Of a DNA stretch of 64,000 bases, positions 61,001-64,000 are shown piece by piece. The DNA lies in the NCBI GenBank assembly GCA_963969395.1, contig OZ017797.1, positions 26,288,001-26,352,000 on the forward strand, read 5' to 3'. The position numbers were made by a program, and so were the translations under genes. Under the pieces are notes generated by a model. That model saw only the letters and a program-made list of their open reading frames with translations, was not told the origin of the DNA and did no database searches. Each line of letters starts with the position of its first letter. The stretch's first letter is position 1. This DNA comes from Pseudoscleropodium purum (lineage: Eukaryota > Streptophyta > Bryopsida > Hypnales > Brachytheciaceae).

Positions 61001-62869
61001 TTAGGCACTAGTAGAGAACCCACCCCAGAAGTGATCTACAACATGTAACCGCATTAAAATTGACAGGGTTTACAACAGTAACTGCCCCAATCAGGCATCA
61101 AGATAAGTGCTTTTGGAATCCAAAAACGAACCTTCATAGCTCCATTCGTAGCGATAGCACTGAGGGAGACAGCAGTCAGGAAAGTGCAACAGCAGCAGAA
61201 ACACACTAGCAATAGGCTGTGCCAAATGCCCGCTATTCCTATAATCCTGCGAAATCATCCAAAGAAAACGTCGCGGTCGGTGATACTGTAATACACGTTA
61301 AAACAGTCAAATAGTTGAACCTAAAAATCAAAGGCTTTAATATTGTTCTTGGTTGACATTCTATATATGTCAGATTATAGACTCACCATGTAAATCGGAT
61401 GTAAAATATGATGCCCATGATGTTTTGAAAACATGGTACAAATACTCCCATCAAGGTTCCCATCTTTCCAATTTGAGTCTGCAAACACGACCAGACATTA
61501 GTATGGAATTTTTCTATTAATGAAATTCACAGTAAGAAGTTTACGGACAGGTGTGTAACCAAATTCCTGGATTAACCAGCTTCCAAATCATCAAAGCTCA
61601 GCAAGCTACACACGAGACTACTAGATGCAGATTATGCCATAATCACTGGCACTGCAAAAACTTCCAAACATTATGGTATTGCACCACAATATACCACAAG
61701 TCAAATGTTAGCGCTACAACTGTATGGGACCAATTCATCGAGCTGATTAACTCAGGATAGTAGCCCATACCCAGCGAAAAAACCCTCTCAGAATCAGTTA
61801 CAAGCGCAGTACTTTACAGAGTCTCCAGGATTACTCCCTAAGTGCCCAAGGTAAAAATACACCTTCGGAAGCTAATAGCCGATTATAGCAAACTTCGAAA
61901 CATTCGTTCAAGAATTTAGGGTATGACTACTTCTTTTCTGTTGGTACATTTTGTTACCTTCTTTGGAGTTTCCTAAATAATTAATTTCAACTTCAATAGA
62001 TATGTAAGCGGACACTTTTCCCCATTTGAGCACTTTAGGGTTAACATGAAATTGAAGTAAAATCCAGCTAATCCTCAGAAATACCGACTCCCAGCAATAA
62101 TAAAAGACTTTCATACTAGAGATCTTTTACAAGCAGCAGTCAGATTTTATACCTCAATAAACAAAGATATATAACCCGGATTGTCATTAGGACCGTCAGC
62201 ATCCATCGAGTAATCCTCCGGATCCCTAGGACTGTGAGGCATGGCATGTTGCTGGCCTCCCATACTGCAGCAAGGGAGGAAGTTTAGAATTACTTAACAA
62301 TGCAATTAGCATATTACAAACTCTGCTTAGTGCGCATTATGAGTGGCAAACACACAAATTACGTTGAAAATTTACTAGTTTGTATTACGAGGGTGTGAAA
62401 ATTCACCTCTTGAGCCCCCTGACATCCACCAGTGGATCACTGCGATACAGCTCCAGCTTGAAAGTCTCCATCTCCGTTCGATCAAAAACCTCCCCATCCT
62501 GATCGTGGCCATTTCGTTCTTGCGATCGAATCTCTGGTTCCCGAGTTCGAATTGAAGGCAACGCTCTGCATTTCAACATTCCACAACTATGCAATTCAAA
62601 ACAGAGGTCGAGCAGCAATGCAATCATACTCTACATTACGAAAAGTACCAAACATCAACCCACTTTACGAGGCAGAAATCCACTACTAACCGAGGAATAA
62701 ATGACGCAGCAGCAGCAGCTGCTGAATGAGGTTGTTGTTGCGGCACAGGAGGAGGAGAAGCACGAGGAGGAGAAGGGGACAGATCCACGGTGGTCATCTC
62801 CTGGTCGCCATCGCCATCGCCATCGCCGTTTTCACCTGGAGGGTGGCGCGCCCCATTTTCTTCCATCAT
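55004..62869 (-). CDS. CCC1: plant cation-chloride cotransporter, SLC12 family (1010 aa)
   Basis: Sixteen exons in transcript order: 62691-62869, 62407-62565, 62153-62264, 61387-61478, 61132-61246, 60780-60880, 60533-60594, 60049-60288, 59331-59442, 58940-59134, 57952-58352, 57334-57495, 56942-57141, 56290-56685, 55782-56075 and 55004-55216. All are GT-AG with phase kept, and an in-frame TGA two codons upstream fixes the start. The cytosolic N-terminus (1-150) has Asp-Gly and Pro/Ala runs. The transport core (about 150-650) has [37 protein letters not shown] and [18 protein letters not shown] stretches diagnostic of SLC12. The large C-terminal domain includes [20 protein letters not shown] and ends RDVVTIFT, as plant CCCs do. 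The family moves Na+/K+/2Cl- electroneutrally; the Arabidopsis protein sits mainly in the trans-Golgi/early endosome. Slightly longer than the roughly 975-residue angiosperm form, mainly in the N-terminus. Symbol is by family. Confidence 0.96.
58562..58782. mobile_element. TTAA-flanked MITE in cotransporter intron 10
   Basis: TTAA at 58558-58561 and 58783-58786 flanks a 221-base block with ends CCCCTAGCGC and, inverted, CCCCTTAGCGC. The TTAA duplication and CCCC terminus match the 36717-37642 element and suggest piggyBac-type mobilisation. It lies in the intron between exons 58940-59134 and 57952-58352 (transcript exons 10 and 11). CACTAGTAG at 58504 and its inverse CTACTAGTG at 58861 enclose it and may be the ends of an older CACTA-type element. 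A GCACTAAGGGGTTTAG fragment in the next intron (57860) resembles its right end. Confidence 0.55.
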
Positions 62870-63540
62870 TTCTCAACCCTTCGATTGTGGAGGTGATCAG
62901 CTCTCACGACAGTTTCATCCCTAGCCTGCTCCTACTGTAGAACCGATCACACGAAAGGGATTCAGAGCGAGGGGGTTCTGTTGTTCTTGCTCTCTCCAAG
63001 TCACAATTGATCTACTCCCAACGGAGAAAAAGATTTATCTAATAAGCAAACTCCATATATAAGATTCTGCACGAGAAGTGGCGATCCCGTGGTAGTACAT
63101 TTCGTGCTCAATCAATCACACACGGCACAACATTTCCTTGCTTCCTTGCTTGCTCCGCAAGTAACCTAAATTCCCCTCACGAACGTCACAGAGAACAAAT
63201 CTTGGCGCGGAACGCAAACCCTCACTCCCAAAATTCAAAAGCAGGAATCCGCGTAACAACTCATACGGCTCTCACCTCGCGAACCCCAAACAAATATCTC
63301 ACCCCATGCGCTCAATCGAGAAACTCCGCACAACTCCACGTGACCTCGAAGTGAGCAAAGATTAGGCTAAACTCTAAAGGCGACGAATGGCATTGAGGAA
63401 AGAACTCTACTCCTAGGCGACTTGCGTCGCCCCCCATGGTCCAGTCGTCAGTAACTCAGTACTGCGAAGCTGCTGCAACGACGGCGAAGCTTTGACCAAG
63501 ACAACAGATGGCAGCTTCCATGGAAAAAGAAAAAGACAGA
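62870..63540 (-). promoter_or_regulatory. upstream region of the cotransporter gene
   Basis: Less AT-rich, compatible with a 5' UTR and promoter read leftward. CT/GA-rich stretches lie at 62970-63010. No TATA box or transcription start can be set with confidence, and no other gene is recognised. Confidence 0.4.
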
Positions 63541-64000
63541 AAAAAATACCGCCACTACAGATGATGAGTTACCCCTAAAAGAGGACGACGACGGGAGCTC
63601 TGAATGATCACTTCGGATTCCCCGAACGCTTTGTATTCATCGCTGCAAGTCTGGAATGCGATCTCCTGCGAATCCTCCTTCGCCTCTTCCACGTTCAAAT
63701 CTTCATAAACTTCAAGTGGCTTGCAATGCGGCTGCGGCACTATATTACATCGCAAGGAAGCCTGATACCGAGGCGTCCATCGCCATCGCAGAAGGGCTTG
63801 TACGCAAATTGCTGCACATTCCGAGATGGGATGGTTGCGCGGGGAGCTTGATCTGACTCGGGATTTCGGGAATGTTTGCTGGTCTCAATCTCAGCGAGCT
63901 TCGCCAGGGCAAGTCATTCCGGTCTTACGATGAAAGTTCGGTGCCGCACTCATGGAAGCTCTCATCCTATCCTAGGGCCCACTCAATATTAGGGCCCGGC
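63541..64000. other. window edge with undecided open frames
   Basis: Non-AT-rich DNA carrying a minus-strand frame (63555 leftmost, open rightward to at least about 63870) whose translation is acidic (VEEAKEDSQEIAFQ), and an overlapping plus-strand frame 63656-63856 (VACNAAAALYYIARKPD). Either could be an exon of a gene cut by the window edge; neither resembles a family I know, and no splice-linked partner is visible. Confidence 0.3.

Noticed and set aside
62701..62940. 80-codon plus-strand open frame rich in Glu and His
   Set aside because: Antisense to cotransporter exon 1; composition arises from the Asp-Gly and Ala/Gln codon repeats there.

Overview
The window reads as nuclear DNA of a land plant. 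It has long AT-rich intergenic stretches full of small DNA transposons, and genes split by many GT-AG introns with conserved plant products. Introns of roughly 150-700 bases, the very AT-rich background and a two-copy family of double-domain Bet v 1-like genes make me favour a bryophyte, probably a moss. That placement is inference, not proof.

Five genes can be rebuilt exon by exon, with reading phase kept through every junction. (1) 8435-9641 (+) encodes a 290-residue protein with two tandem Bet v 1-like domains. (2) 11176-15386 (-) has 12 exons and encodes an 863-residue PHO1-family SPX-EXS phosphate exporter. (3) 42923-45937 (+) is a second double Bet v 1-like gene, with 5 exons and 328 residues. 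(4) 48149-53586 (+) has 15 exons and encodes a 457-residue coiled-coil protein of unknown function. (5) 55004-62869 (-) has 16 exons and encodes a 1010-residue plant cation-chloride cotransporter. Genes 4 and 5 converge, with about 1.4 kb between their stop codons. The five genes form no obvious pathway; two are membrane transporters for ions or phosphate.

Layout: 1-8 kb is repeat-rich. It holds a GC-rich hAT-type element with an 8-base target duplication, a CACTA-type MITE, a decayed Rep-like pseudogene, a short-period tandem repeat and a pair of about 400-base direct repeats. 8-16.5 kb is the first gene island, followed by a tandem duplication upstream of the PHO1 gene. 16.8-42.4 kb is a gene desert of 26 kb with mariner-like, CACTA, Harbinger and TTAA-flanked elements, foldback repeats and one clean nested insertion. 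42.4-63 kb is the second gene island, with a SINE and a Stowaway-like MITE between genes and a TTAA-flanked element inside a cotransporter intron. 63-64 kb is the cotransporter's upstream region, with an undecided open frame.

The items most worth a second look are the paired double Bet v 1 genes, the Rep-like pseudogene, the GC-rich hAT-like element and the nested MITE whose removal restores the exact length of its neighbour. Transposon calls rest on terminal repeats and target duplications read by eye; family names are inferred from those hallmarks.
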